A DNA stretch of 64,000 nucleotides from DASZTV01 sp035548125 (GTDB taxonomy: Bacteria > Actinomycetota > Actinomycetes > JAFAQI01): contig DASZTV010000052.1 of the NCBI GenBank assembly GCA_035548125.1, positions 30,835-94,834 on the forward strand, read 5' to 3'. The notes under the pieces are model-generated. The model was given only the letters and a program-made list of their open reading frames with translations, had not been told where the DNA came from and did not search any database. Shown piece after piece: positions 45,812 through 54,679 of this stretch (position 1 is its first letter; each line of letters opens with the position of its first letter). Position numbers and translations under genes: made by a program.

Positions 45812-46231
45812 TCAGCCGAGCTGCACGACGGTCGCCTTCCAGCCGTTGCCGGTGCTCTCCATTCGAAACGCGAGAGCCCGGCTTCGTACCCCACCATCGA
45901 TGACGGCGCAGGCCTCGATCACGCTTTCGGACACGGCCGCGAGATGGACCGATCGCAACCGGGGTCTCATCCGCTGTTGCCCACCCTGATGTGGCTGACG
46001 GGTGGCGGCGCGTTCGACCAGCCTGACCACCTCGAACGTCGCCAGGTCGCGCAGCTGGTCCACGGGGCGCGTACGCGCCATCACCTCGGCGACGCCGCGC
46101 GCGAAGTTCTGGGCGACCGGTCGCGGATCACGGTGGCGTGGCGGCGCCGGGGCCACACCGGTTCCGCCGACCAGGCGTAGTGCGCGGTGGGGTCGAGGCT
46201 GCTCGAGCCAGTCGACGAGCATCGAGGTCAC
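45812..46231 (-). CDS. Rv3235 family protein, copy 1
   Basis: A 139-residue protein of the actinobacterial Rv3235-like family next to secA. The C-terminal half has the family pattern: RVRSVHLAAVSESVIEACAVI-like and RALAFRMESTGNGWKATVVQLG. No catalytic motif or membrane segment is visible. GTG at 46231 has a GGAAGGAG upstream. It lies downstream of a paralogue (46359-46910) in the same direction and is convergent with secA. Function unknown. Confidence 0.75.
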   Translation of the reverse strand: MTSMLVDWLEQPRPHRALRLVGGTGVAPAPPRHRDPRPVAQNFARGVAEVMARTRPVDQLRDLATFEVVRLVERAATRQPHQGGQQRMRPRLRSVHLAAVSESVIEACAVIDGGVRSRALAFRMESTGNGWKATVVQLG

Positions 46232-46358
46232 GTTCGGTTCTCCTTCCGCGGGGCCGGTGGGCGGGCGGAAGATAGAGACGCCGTATAGCCGGTCACCAGA
46301 GCCGATAGGTGAATCTGGACGGCCGCGTCCGGCAGTGGCAGCGAGTGGACACGCGGGG

Positions 46359-46910
46359 TTAGCCCACTCGCACCACTGTGCAGCGCCAGCGGGCGCCCGG
46401 CGCCTCCAACCGCAGCGCGAGCGCGCGCCGGCGCATGCCGAGGTCGATCACCGCCGCGATCTCGGCGACGCCGGCTCGCGGCTCGCAGAGCCGGAGCGAG
46501 GAGACGCGCGGCCTGATCGGCGTCCGCGTGCCTCGGGGGGCGAGCCGCCCCGCGTTCCGTTCGAGCTGAGCGAGCACGTCGAGAGTGGCGACTTGTGAGA
46601 GCTGATGCGGTGGCCGGAACCCGGTGAGCACCTCGGCGACCGCCTGAGCCATCGGGCCGACGAGTGGTCGCGGGTCCAGGCCGGCCGAGCCCCGGGGGAC
46701 GGGCTCATCGGAGGCCTGGTCGACGCCGCCGGCGGGCGGGACCAGTCGGAGCGGAACAGCTGTCGAGGTCACCGCTGGAAACGCCAAGGCGAGGCTGCCG
46801 TCGACCACCGGCACGAGGACGTCCTGCCGCTCGTCGTCGTACGGACCGTCGATCCGGGGGGCTCGCCGCAGCCCGAAGACCGGTGCGAGGTCGTTGGTTT
46901 GGTTCGTCAT
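46359..46910 (-). CDS. Rv3235 family protein, copy 2
   Basis: The 183-residue product shares its C-terminal half with the downstream copy: RPRVSSLRLCEPRAGVAEIAAVIDLG and RALALRLEAPGARWRCTVVRVG align with the corresponding stretch there. The N-terminal 70 residues are unrelated and proline-rich. ATG at 46910 is the likely start; a longer upstream frame is low in protein character and runs through the divergent gene. Tandem copies suggest duplication and a possible heteromeric role. Confidence 0.7.
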   Translation of the reverse strand: MTNQTNDLAPVFGLRRAPRIDGPYDDERQDVLVPVVDGSLALAFPAVTSTAVPLRLVPPAGGVDQASDEPVPRGSAGLDPRPLVGPMAQAVAEVLTGFRPPHQLSQVATLDVLAQLERNAGRLAPRGTRTPIRPRVSSLRLCEPRAGVAEIAAVIDLGMRRRALALRLEAPGARWRCTVVRVG

Positions 46911-46935
46911 GGCCGCGGAGGGTGCGGTTTGCATG

Positions 46936-46951
46936 CGGTTGCGGTCAACCG
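46936..46951. promoter_or_regulatory. Inverted repeat between divergent genes
   Basis: CGGTTG-CGGT-CAACCG is a perfect six-base inverted repeat in the 86 bases between the minus-strand Rv3235-like gene (46910) and the plus-strand gene at 46997. It could be an operator shared by both, but no regulator is linked to it. Confidence 0.35.
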
Positions 46952-46996
46952 GCTTCGGATTCCTGTGTTCAGCGGGCGCGATGGCACACTCCCGCG

Positions 46997-47554
46997 ATGC
47001 GCTGGGAGCGGTTGTTCGACGACCTGACCGCGGCTTTCGATGCGGCGGACGCCGATGCGTTGGAGGCCGAGGTCGCCGAGCGGATTCGCAGCGAACTCGC
47101 GGCCACGTCCCTCGAGGACCGGCTGCGCGGGGCGATCGGGATGCGGGTTGCATGCGGAGTACGAGGCGCCGGACGGGTCGCGGGAGTGGTCCGGCAGGTC
47201 GGGCAGGGCTGGCTGGTCGTCGACGAACCGGTCTCCTCGACGACGATCGTCGCGACGAGCGCCGTCGTCGGCGTGTGGCAGCTCCCCGTGGTGGCCAGGT
47301 CAGCTGCCGGTTGCGGACCGGCGGTCGCGGGATTGGGACTTGGTCACGTGCTGCGCGTCCTTGCGCGTGACCGGACGCCGTTGTCGATCGCCCTCGTCGA
47401 CGGCTCCGGCTTCACCGGCACCGTCGACCGCGTCGGCGCGGACTACGCCGACATCGCAGAGCACCCGTTGGACGTGCTGCGCCGAAGGGACACGGTGACG
47501 ATGACCAGGACTCTCGCGTTCGCCGCCGTCGCGGTGTTGCGCCCTATCCGCTGA
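46997..47554 (+). CDS. Conserved actinobacterial protein of unknown function
   Basis: The 185-residue protein begins MRWERLFDDLTAAFDAADADALEAEVAERIRSELA, a helical N-terminus, and continues with beta-rich segments (RVACGVRGAGRVAGVVRQVG, then LVDGSGFTGTVDRVGADYADI). The two GxVxxVG segments look like small barrel repeats. Proteins of this type lie beside secA in Streptomyces-like genomes and are sometimes mislabelled as regulators. Its end overlaps the convergent BldC-like gene by 11 bases. Function unknown. Confidence 0.72.
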   Translation: MRWERLFDDLTAAFDAADADALEAEVAERIRSELAATSLEDRLRGAIGMRVACGVRGAGRVAGVVRQVGQGWLVVDEPVSSTTIVATSAVVGVWQLPVVARSAAGCGPAVAGLGLGHVLRVLARDRTPLSIALVDGSGFTGTVDRVGADYADIAEHPLDVLRRRDTVTMTRTLAFAAVAVLRPIR

Positions 47555-47780
47555 ACAGATCGTCGCGTCCGAACGGGTGCGCAGCGACGAAGTCGCGCGT
47601 CCGCGCATGCGCACGGCTCACGAACGCTTCGAGCTCACGGGGATCGACGCGCCACTGCCCGCGCCCACCCACCTTCATCGCAGGCAGCTCGCCGCTGCGC
47701 ACCAGCGCATAGACCTGGGCGGTGGAGACGTTGAGGATCTCCGCGACATCGGCAAGTCGAAGAAACCGTGAGTCGAGCAC
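47544..47780 (-). CDS. BldC/excisionase-like helix-turn-helix protein
   Basis: A 78-residue DNA-binding protein with a MerR-type winged helix: FLRLADVAEILNVSTAQVYALVRSGELPAMKVGGRGQWRVDPRELEAFV. It is close to the small excisionase-family regulators found near secA in actinobacteria and related to BldC. I chose GTG at 47780, just before the conserved start; GTG at 47804 would add eight residues and lacks a ribosome site. It probably binds DNA as a dimer or filament; the target is unknown. Confidence 0.83.
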   Translation of the reverse strand: MLDSRFLRLADVAEILNVSTAQVYALVRSGELPAMKVGGRGQWRVDPRELEAFVSRAHARTRDFVAAHPFGRDDLFSG

Positions 47781-47872
47781 CCGGCGAGTCTGCCTCTCCC
47801 GCACGCGGCACGAAGCGAGGCCTGTGGACGAGCTCCCCCGGTGGCCGGTCGATGGTGTGAGGATCCGCCACC

Positions 47873-48559
47873 GTGTCCACCCCTTCGCCGGTACCGGCCA
47901 AGCGTGTGTCGTCTCCTCGGTGGTTCAACGCGAAGCTCGTCGTGGGGATCGTGATCGTCGTCGCGCCGATGTTCATCGGTGCCCGGGTGCTCGCGTCCGC
48001 CGATCGGTACGCCGACGTCTACATCGCCCGGCTCCCACTCGTCCCGGGGCAGCAGGTGAGTGCGGCCGACCTCACCGTCGGCCGAGTCCGCTTTGCGGGC
48101 GAGGGTTCGCGGTACGTGGCCGCCGGGCGACCGCCGATCGGGTACCTCGTCACCCGCTACGTGGCGCCCGGCGAGCTGTTGCCGCTCGGCGCGCTGACCG
48201 TGGCGGGTCCGGCGGCCTTCGCCCGCCGGCTCATCACCCTGCCGGTCGGCATGGGCCACGTGCCCGCTGCGCTCGCCCGTGGCAACCTCGTGGACGTCTA
48301 CGTGTCGCAGAAGTCGCCCGCCGGGCGGCCCGCAGCCGCGCCGAAACTGGTGGTTGCGGCGGCCCCGGTCGAGTCGGTGGCCGGGTCGGGAGCCCTGGCG
48401 AGCAGCGGCACTGTCTCGGTGGTTCTCGCGGTGCCGGAGGAGCTGGTCGTCGCGACCGTCAAGGCGATCGAGTCCGGCACCATCGACGTGGTCCGCGTGC
48501 CCGACGCGGCGGTCGGCGCGGCGACCTTCCCCACACCGACCGCGACCGTTAGCCCGTGA
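47873..48559 (+). CDS. SAF-domain protein (CpaB-like)
   Basis: The 228-residue protein has one N-terminal membrane helix (KLVVGIVIVVAPMFIGARVLA, split here near residues 21-41) and then an SAF domain (LPLVPGQQVSAADLTVGRVRF, then YVAPGELLPLGALT). CpaB proteins with this layout belong to Flp/Tad pilus assembly. However, no pilin, secretin or cpaF gene is near. Its stop overlaps the next gene by 4 bases (GTGA), so it works with the CpaE-like ATPase. Confidence 0.78.
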   Translation: MSTPSPVPAKRVSSPRWFNAKLVVGIVIVVAPMFIGARVLASADRYADVYIARLPLVPGQQVSAADLTVGRVRFAGEGSRYVAAGRPPIGYLVTRYVAPGELLPLGALTVAGPAAFARRLITLPVGMGHVPAALARGNLVDVYVSQKSPAGRPAAAPKLVVAAAPVESVAGSGALASSGTVSVVLAVPEELVVATVKAIESGTIDVVRVPDAAVGAATFPTPTATVSP

Positions 48560-49815
48560 ACGTCACCGTTCTCACCGCGATCGGCGACCCGCGCCGGGAG
48601 GCCGAAGTGGCGGCCGGCCTGAGTGACTCGGCCGCTGGGGTGACCGTCGTCCGCCGCTGCGTCGACCTACCGGACCTGCTCGCGGCTGCGACCGCCGGTC
48701 TGGCGCAGGTCGCGGTGTTGTCGGCAGACCTGCGCAAGCTCGATCGGACTGCGGTTCGCCGGCTGGCCGACGCGGGGCTCGTAGTGGTCGGGCTCACGAC
48801 GGACGACGTCGAATCCCACGAGCGGCTTCACCGGCTCGGCGTCAATCGCCTGGTCAGCGGCGCGCTCCCCTCCGCACAACTGGCTGCCGCGGTGCTGGAC
48901 GCGGTGAGGACGCCGGACCACACCGCGCCGCCGGTATCCCCGGACGAGCCGGAGCGGGGCCGGGTCGTCGCCGTGTGGGGCACCGGCGGCGCGCCGGGCC
49001 GCAGCACCATCGCGTTGAACCTTGCCGCCGAGCTGTCCGTCCTGGGACGGCAGGTGCTCTGCGCGGACCTCGACACCTACGGACCCTCGTTGGGTCAGCT
49101 CGCGGGCCTGCTGATCGACGAGGGGTCGGGAGTCGCCACCGCCTGCCGGTACGCGAACAACGGTCGGCTCGACCCCGACGGCCTGCGCGAAACAGCGGTA
49201 GAGGTCCGTCCGGGCTTGAGTCTGCTGACGGGGATCGGCTCACCCGCGCGATGGGCGGAGCTGCGACCGACCGCGCTCGAGGTGCTCATCGCCGTCGGCA
49301 AGGCGGCGTACGACTTCGTCGTCCTTGACGTCAGCCCGTGTCTCGAGCAGGACGAGGACCTTGCCTACGACACCGTCGCTCCTCGCCGCAACGGCGCGAC
49401 GGTTACGGCATTGACTGCGGCCGACACCGTCCTTGCAGTGTCGTGTCCGGATCCGATCGGCATCGTGCGGCTGGCACAGTCGATCGGCGATCTGCCCTGC
49501 CGGTGCACTCCGATCGCGGTGGTCAACCGCGTCCGGCGAGGCCTCGTCGGCCGGGGGGACGCGACCCGCGAGGTGACGGCTGCGTTCACCCGTCATGTCG
49601 GCGTGACCGACGTCGCGATCGTCCCGGCCGACTTCGTAACCGCCGACGCCGCGTTACGCGCCGGACGGACCTGGTCGGAGGTGTCGACGACCGCCCCGGC
49701 GCGACTGGCGGTCAGGGACCTCGCGAGGCGGATCGAGAGCTCGGGTCCGCGGTCGGCGCCGCGCCCGCGGCGGCGGCTACTGCAGGTAGGGGCCCAGCTG
49801 CTGGCGCGCCACTGA
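48556..49815 (+). CDS. CpaE/MinD-like ATPase with altered P-loop
   Basis: A 419-residue protein: an N-terminal receiver-like region (about 1-120) and a MinD/ParA-type ATPase domain beginning at about residue 136. The P-loop reads GTGGAPGRST at 142-151, where a normal one is KGGxGK(S/T); both lysines are missing. Later motifs ADLDTYGPSLGQLAGL and VLDVSPC are kept. Such Arg-containing loops may occur in a subfamily, so activity may be changed. It overlaps the convergent acyl-CoA dehydrogenase by 39 bases. Confidence 0.75.
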   Translation: MNVTVLTAIGDPRREAEVAAGLSDSAAGVTVVRRCVDLPDLLAAATAGLAQVAVLSADLRKLDRTAVRRLADAGLVVVGLTTDDVESHERLHRLGVNRLVSGALPSAQLAAAVLDAVRTPDHTAPPVSPDEPERGRVVAVWGTGGAPGRSTIALNLAAELSVLGRQVLCADLDTYGPSLGQLAGLLIDEGSGVATACRYANNGRLDPDGLRETAVEVRPGLSLLTGIGSPARWAELRPTALEVLIAVGKAAYDFVVLDVSPCLEQDEDLAYDTVAPRRNGATVTALTAADTVLAVSCPDPIGIVRLAQSIGDLPCRCTPIAVVNRVRRGLVGRGDATREVTAAFTRHVGVTDVAIVPADFVTADAALRAGRTWSEVSTTAPARLAVRDLARRIESSGPRSAPRPRRRLLQVGAQLLARH

Positions 49816-50985
49816 TCGGATGTGCACCTCGTCCGGACCGTCAGCGATGCGGAGCGTGCGGGCGTGGGCGTACATCTCGGCGAGCGGGAAGTCGTCGCTC
49901 ACGCCGCCGCCGCCGTGTACCTGGATCGCCCGGTCGATCACCTCGCACGCGACGCGCGGCGCGATGACCTTGATGGCCGCGACCTCAGTGCGTGCACCCT
50001 TCGCCCCCACGGTGTCGATGAGCCACGCCGTCTTGAGGGTCAGCAGCCGCGCCTGTTCGATGGCCATCCGTGACTCGGCGATGTGCGCCTGCACGGTGCC
50101 CTGCTGGGCGATCGGCTTGCCGAACGCCACTCGTGACGCGGCGCGCTTGCACATCAGGTCGAGCGCGTGCTCCGCCATTCCGACGGCACGCATGCAGTGA
50201 TGGATCCGACCCGGCCCGAGTCGTGCCTGTGCGATGGCGAAGCCGGCGCCTTCGGACGAGATCAGGTTCGACGCCGGCACCCGGACGTCGTCGAACGCGA
50301 TCTCGCAATGACCGTGCTGGTCCCAGTAGCCGAAGACGGGTAGCGGCCGTACGACGGTGACGCCCGGAGCATCCATCGGCACGAGAATCATCGACTGCTG
50401 CGCGTGCGCCGGCGCGTCAGGGTCGGTCTTACCCATCACGATCATGACGGCGCAACGCGGGTCGGCGGAACCGCTGATCCACCACTTGCGGCCGTTGATC
50501 ACGTAGTCGTCGCCGTCGCGCTTGATCTCGGTCGAGATGTTCGTGGCGTCGGACGAAGCAACCGCAGGCTCGGTCATCGCGAACGCCGAGCGAATCTCGC
50601 CGTCGAGCAGCGGCCGCAACCAACGCTCCTTCTGCTCGGCTGTGCCGAACAGGTGCAGCACCTCCATGTTGCCGGTGTCCGGGGCGGCACAGTTCAGCGC
50701 CTCGGGTGCGATGTGCGGCGAGTGACCCGTGATCTCGGCCAGGTGCGCGTACTCGACGTTGGTGAGACCCGACTCCGCGGGCAGGAAGAGATTCCAAAGC
50801 CCACGGCTGCGGGCTTCGACCTTGAGTTCCTCGACGATCGGCGGGACGTACTGGCCCTTTCCTTCGGCGACCAGGGCATGGCGCTGCTCGCGGTAGACTG
50901 CCTCGGCCGGAAAGACGTGGGAGTCCATGAAGTCGCCGAGGCGCTTTGAGTAGTCCTCGGCCTTGGCCGACAAGGCGAAGTCCAT
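49777..50985 (-). CDS. Acyl-CoA dehydrogenase (ACAD10/11-like)
   Basis: The 402-residue protein has the acyl-CoA dehydrogenase fold: FAMTEPAVASSDATNI, the beta-domain KWWISGSADPR, and an ending ADGPDEVHIRSVARQQLG. Asp replaces the catalytic Glu in the usual EGT position (DGPDEVH), as in ACAD10/11-like and long-chain members. ATG at 50985 has a strong AGGAGGAG upstream. It is divergent from the LytR_C gene and convergent with the CpaE-like gene. Confidence 0.9.
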   Translation of the reverse strand: MDFALSAKAEDYSKRLGDFMDSHVFPAEAVYREQRHALVAEGKGQYVPPIVEELKVEARSRGLWNLFLPAESGLTNVEYAHLAEITGHSPHIAPEALNCAAPDTGNMEVLHLFGTAEQKERWLRPLLDGEIRSAFAMTEPAVASSDATNISTEIKRDGDDYVINGRKWWISGSADPRCAVMIVMGKTDPDAPAHAQQSMILVPMDAPGVTVVRPLPVFGYWDQHGHCEIAFDDVRVPASNLISSEGAGFAIAQARLGPGRIHHCMRAVGMAEHALDLMCKRAASRVAFGKPIAQQGTVQAHIAESRMAIEQARLLTLKTAWLIDTVGAKGARTEVAAIKVIAPRVACEVIDRAIQVHGGGGVSDDFPLAEMYAHARTLRIADGPDEVHIRSVARQQLGPYLQ

Positions 50986-51052
50986 GTGCTCCTCCTGCTA
51001 GTAGTCCCGGCACAGTCTGTCGCAGACCGGCGGGCCTCTAACATCGAGGGCC

Positions 51053-51613
51053 GTGACGATCCCCGGACGCGGCGATCTTTCGCCCCGACGCAAGCGCCGC
51101 AACTGGCGGCGCCGGTTGTCCGTGCTCGCGGTCGTGGTGGTCGTGGCGGGCGGCGGGTACGCCGGCTACCACTTCACCAGGGGCGGGTCGACCACCCCGG
51201 TCGCGACTCTCCGGCCATGTCCGTCGACGACGCCGACGCCCCCGGCCGCGTTGACGGAGCGGATCGAGGTGCGCAACGCGACGCTGAAGACCGGGCTCGC
51301 CGCGGAGGTGGCTCACGCGCTCAAGCGGCGCGACTTCCGGATCGGCAAGATCGGCAACACGTTGTTCCGGGGCAGCGGAGTCGCGACCATCCGATACTCC
51401 ACCGACCGCGACCAGGCGGCGCGGCTGCTCGCGACGCAGTTCGACGGCGCGACGCTCGAGACGATGGCGGGAAGCGGGGTGCTCGAGCTCGACATCGGAC
51501 CGAAGTACCGGTCGCTCGTGCCGGTGGCGCAGGCCCAAGCGGCCGAGCGGGCGATTCTCGCCTCGCCCACGCCGCGCCCGTCCGCGTCGGCCAGCCCGAC
51601 CTGCGCCCCGTAG
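51053..51613 (+). CDS. LytR C-terminal domain protein
   Basis: A 186-residue protein with an arginine-rich cytoplasmic start (RRKRRNWRRR), one membrane helix (LSVLAVVVVVAGGGYAGY, residues about 23-40) and an extracytoplasmic LytR_C domain (IEVRNATLKTGLAAEVAHALKRRDF...). Such proteins are cell-envelope associated. TAACAT at 51039-51044 lies 8 bases before the GTG with no ribosome site, a leaderless signature. The next gene's -10 box overlaps its stop codon. Confidence 0.8.
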   Translation: MTIPGRGDLSPRRKRRNWRRRLSVLAVVVVVAGGGYAGYHFTRGGSTTPVATLRPCPSTTPTPPAALTERIEVRNATLKTGLAAEVAHALKRRDFRIGKIGNTLFRGSGVATIRYSTDRDQAARLLATQFDGATLETMAGSGVLELDIGPKYRSLVPVAQAQAAERAILASPTPRPSASASPTCAP

Positions 51614-51622
51614 CCTCGAACC

Positions 51623-52285
51623 GTGGCCGCTCACATTCAGGCGCTGATCTTCGACTACGGCGGGGTGCTCACCTCGCCGCTGCTTGGAACGATGGACGCG
51701 TTCGTCGAGACCGACGGCATCGACCCCGAGTCGTTTCGTCACGCGATGCGGGAGTGGCTCGGCCTCTCGTACGGCACCGACGCCACCGACAGCCCGGTGC
51801 ACGCGCTGGAGCGGGGAGAGGTCGAGGTGCCCGACTTCGAGCGACAGCTCGCAGCGCGGCTGACGACGATCGACGGCCGCCCGGTGGAGGCGAAGGGCCT
51901 GTTGACCCGGATGTTCGCGGGATTCGGCTTCGAGCCCGCGATGGCCGCGGTGCTGCGCCATGCCAAGGCGGCGGGCCTGCGGACCGCTCTGCTGTCGAAC
52001 TCGTGGGGTCTGGACTATCCGCGCGAGTCTTGGGACGAGCTGTTCGACGTCATCGTCATCTCAGGTGAGGTCGGGATGCGCAAGCCCGAGGCGCGCATCT
52101 ACCAGCACGCTGCCGACAAGCTCGGGCTGCCGCCCGAGGCATGCGTCTTCGTCGACGATCTGGCGCCGAACATCCGCGGTGCCGAAGCGGTCGGCATGGT
52201 CGGGATCCATCACGTCACGCCGCAGCAGACCATCGAGCAGCTCGAGGGGCTGCTCGGGATCGACCTTCGCGCGAGCACCCGCTAG
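51623..52285 (+). CDS. HAD family hydrolase
   Basis: A 220-residue HAD phosphatase of the IA type: LIFDYGGVLTSPLLG (motif I), ALLSNSWG (motif II), GMRKPEARIYQHAADKLG (motif III Lys) and VFVDDLAPNIRGA (motif IV). It removes a phosphate or halogen from an unidentified metabolite. TAGCCT at 51611-51616 lies exactly 6 bases before the GTG and overlaps the preceding stop. It precedes the WS/DGAT gene by 10 bases. Confidence 0.86.
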   Translation: MAAHIQALIFDYGGVLTSPLLGTMDAFVETDGIDPESFRHAMREWLGLSYGTDATDSPVHALERGEVEVPDFERQLAARLTTIDGRPVEAKGLLTRMFAGFGFEPAMAAVLRHAKAAGLRTALLSNSWGLDYPRESWDELFDVIVISGEVGMRKPEARIYQHAADKLGLPPEACVFVDDLAPNIRGAEAVGMVGIHHVTPQQTIEQLEGLLGIDLRASTR

Positions 52286-52295
52286 GCACGATGAC

Positions 52296-53690
52296 ATGAC
52301 GCAGCGGCTCTCTGCTCTGGATGCCTCCTTTCTCTACCTGGAGTCGCCGACGACGGCCATGCACGTCGGCAGCGTGGCGCGCTTCACCCCGCCCGCTGGT
52401 GAGTCGTTCGACTACGACGCGTTCTGCGCGCTGGTGTCGCGCCGGATCTCACTCGTCCCTCGGTACCGGCAGAAGATCCGTTGGGTCCCCGGTCATCTCG
52501 CCAACCCGGTCTGGGTCGACGACGAGGACTTCGACATCACCTACCACGTGCGCCGCAGCGCGCTTCCCAAGCCGGGAAACGACGATCAGCTGCGCGCTCT
52601 GGTCGGGCGGCTGCAGTCGCGTCAGCTCGACCGGTCGCGACCGCTGTGGGAGATCTACCTCGTCGAAGGTCTCGCCGACGGTCGGTTCGCGATCGTCACG
52701 AAGACCCATCATGCGATGGTCGACGGGATCAGTGCCGTCGACATCGGCACCGTGCTGCTCGACGCTTCGCCGACGCCGCAGGACGCGCCCGACGACCACT
52801 GGGTGCCGCGACCGGAGCCGAGTCGCGCCGGCCTCGTGCTGGGAGCGGTCACCGACACGCTGCGGCGCCCGACCGTCGCGATCGACACCGTCCGCGCGAG
52901 CTTGAGCGACGCCAAGGCGACGGCCGGGCGGACCCTCGGCGCGCTGGGCGGCATCGCTTCGGTTGCGCGGACCTCGCTTCGTTCAGCACCGGAGAGCCCG
53001 CTGAACGCCACGATCGGCGAGCAGCGGCGGTTCGGGATGGCCTCCACCGCACTCGACGACTACAAGCGGATCCGCAAGGCTCACGGCGGCACCGTCAACG
53101 ACGTGGTACTCGCCACCGTTTCCGGCGCGCTTCGCGCGTGGCTGCTGACCCGCGGCGAGGCGGTGGTGCCGAGCACCACGGTGCGCGCGATGGTGCCGGT
53201 GAGCGTGCGCAACGACGCGGAGTCGGGCGCGCTGGGCAATCGGGTCTCGTCGTACTTCGTCGACCTGCCGGTGGGTGAGCCGAGTCCGGTGGTGCGACTG
53301 CATCAGGTGAGCTACGCGATGAAGGGCCACAAGGAGTCAGGCCAGTCGGTGGGCGCCGACGCGCTCGTGCGGCTCACCGGGTTCGCACCGCCGACCATTC
53401 ACTCCGCTGCGGCGCGGCTCGGCGCCGGGCTGTCCCGGCGCCTGTTCAATGTGATCGTGACGAACGTGCCGGGACCGCAGTTCCCGTTGTACGCCGCCGG
53501 CGCGCAGATGGACGACTGCTTTCCGGTCGTGCCGCTCGCCAAGGGGCAGGCAGTGACGATCGGCTTGATGTCCTACAACGGCGGCGTCTACTACGGCATG
53601 AACTGTGATCGTGATGCGATGGCCGACATCGACGTCCTCGCGACGTGTATCGAGGACTCGCTGGCAGAGCTGCTGGAGACTGCGAAGTGA
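52296..53690 (+). CDS. Wax ester synthase / diacylglycerol acyltransferase (WS/DGAT)
   Basis: The 464-residue enzyme has the catalytic motif HHAMVDGIS near residue 141, the N-terminal LSALDASFLYLESPTTAMHVG and the late NVPGPQFPLYAAGAQM and VTIGLMSYNGG. It makes triacylglycerol or wax esters from diacylglycerol or alcohol and acyl-CoA, at the membrane surface. ATG at 52296 fits the family start; the frame is open upstream through the HAD gene. Its stop overlaps the patatin-like lipase start (GTGA). Confidence 0.93.
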   Translation: MTQRLSALDASFLYLESPTTAMHVGSVARFTPPAGESFDYDAFCALVSRRISLVPRYRQKIRWVPGHLANPVWVDDEDFDITYHVRRSALPKPGNDDQLRALVGRLQSRQLDRSRPLWEIYLVEGLADGRFAIVTKTHHAMVDGISAVDIGTVLLDASPTPQDAPDDHWVPRPEPSRAGLVLGAVTDTLRRPTVAIDTVRASLSDAKATAGRTLGALGGIASVARTSLRSAPESPLNATIGEQRRFGMASTALDDYKRIRKAHGGTVNDVVLATVSGALRAWLLTRGEAVVPSTTVRAMVPVSVRNDAESGALGNRVSSYFVDLPVGEPSPVVRLHQVSYAMKGHKESGQSVGADALVRLTGFAPPTIHSAAARLGAGLSRRLFNVIVTNVPGPQFPLYAAGAQMDDCFPVVPLAKGQAVTIGLMSYNGGVYYGMNCDRDAMADIDVLATCIEDSLAELLETAK

Positions 53691-54679
53691 GCCCGGAGGC
53701 GGCGAACGAGCCGACGCCGTCCCGGATCGGGCTGGTCCTCGGCGGCGGCGGCGTGCTGGGTGCCGCCTGGATGATCGGCGCGTTGTCGGCGTTGCGCGAC
53801 GCACGTGACTGGGACCCTCGGGAGTCCGAGGTCGTGGTGGGCACCTCTGCGGGCTCCGTCGTCGGCGCGATGCTCGCGTGCGGGCTCGGGGTCGACACCT
53901 TGGTCAACCACCAGCGCGGGATCGTCGCGCCGGGCGACCCTGAGATCGGCTTCGATCCGGATACCGCGAGCGGGGGCACGCTGCCGCCGCGACCGCAGCT
54001 TCGGCTCGGTTCGGCGGGCCTGGTCGCGAGAAGCGTGCTGCACCCGCGCAAGCTGCCGGTGCTCGCGGCGCTGTCCGGGCTGGCGCCGCGTGGCCGGGGG
54101 ACCCTCGCCGCCGTCGGTGAGCTGGTGCGCCAGGTGAACCCCGAGGGGAACTGGCCGGAACATCCCGCGGCCTGGCTGATCGCCATGGACTACGACACCG
54201 GGAAGCGGGTCCCGTTCGGCGCGCCGGGTGCGCCACCGATCGGACTCGCGGAGGCCGTGATGGCCTCGTGCTCGATCCCCGGTTGGTTCGCGCCGGTGGA
54301 CGTCGACGGGCGCCGCTACGTCGACGGCGGCACGCTCTCGCCGACCTCGCTCGACCTGCTCGCCGGCCGTGGCCTGGACGAGGTGATCGTGCTGGCCCCG
54401 ATGGCGTCGTTCGACTACGACGACCCGACCACTCTCGTCACGCGGATGGAGCGGCGTTTCCGTCGGGCGATGACCCGCCGGATCCTGTCCGAAGCCGGCA
54501 AGGTACGGCGCTCGGGCACGCCGGTGACCATTCTCGCTCCGGGCCGCGAGGATCTGGAGGCGATCGGCGTCAACCTGATGGATCACACTCGCCGTGGCGC
54601 CGTCCTCGACGTCGCGCTCCGCACCACGGCGGAGGCACTCGCCGACTCCGCCCCGCCACCCCTGTCCGCGGCGGGATGA
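53687..54679 (+). CDS. Patatin-like phospholipase / lipase
   Basis: The 330-residue protein has the oxyanion motif GLVLGGGGVLGAAW, the nucleophile Ser in VVGTSAGSVVG and the partner Asp in YVDGG. It hydrolyses acyl chains from lipids. GTG at 53687 overlaps the WS/DGAT stop by 4 bases, and its own stop overlaps the next start, so synthesis and breakdown of storage lipid are coupled. A role in turnover of the WS/DGAT product is inferred from this. Confidence 0.9.
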   Translation: MSPEAANEPTPSRIGLVLGGGGVLGAAWMIGALSALRDARDWDPRESEVVVGTSAGSVVGAMLACGLGVDTLVNHQRGIVAPGDPEIGFDPDTASGGTLPPRPQLRLGSAGLVARSVLHPRKLPVLAALSGLAPRGRGTLAAVGELVRQVNPEGNWPEHPAAWLIAMDYDTGKRVPFGAPGAPPIGLAEAVMASCSIPGWFAPVDVDGRRYVDGGTLSPTSLDLLAGRGLDEVIVLAPMASFDYDDPTTLVTRMERRFRRAMTRRILSEAGKVRRSGTPVTILAPGREDLEAIGVNLMDHTRRGAVLDVALRTTAEALADSAPPPLSAAG

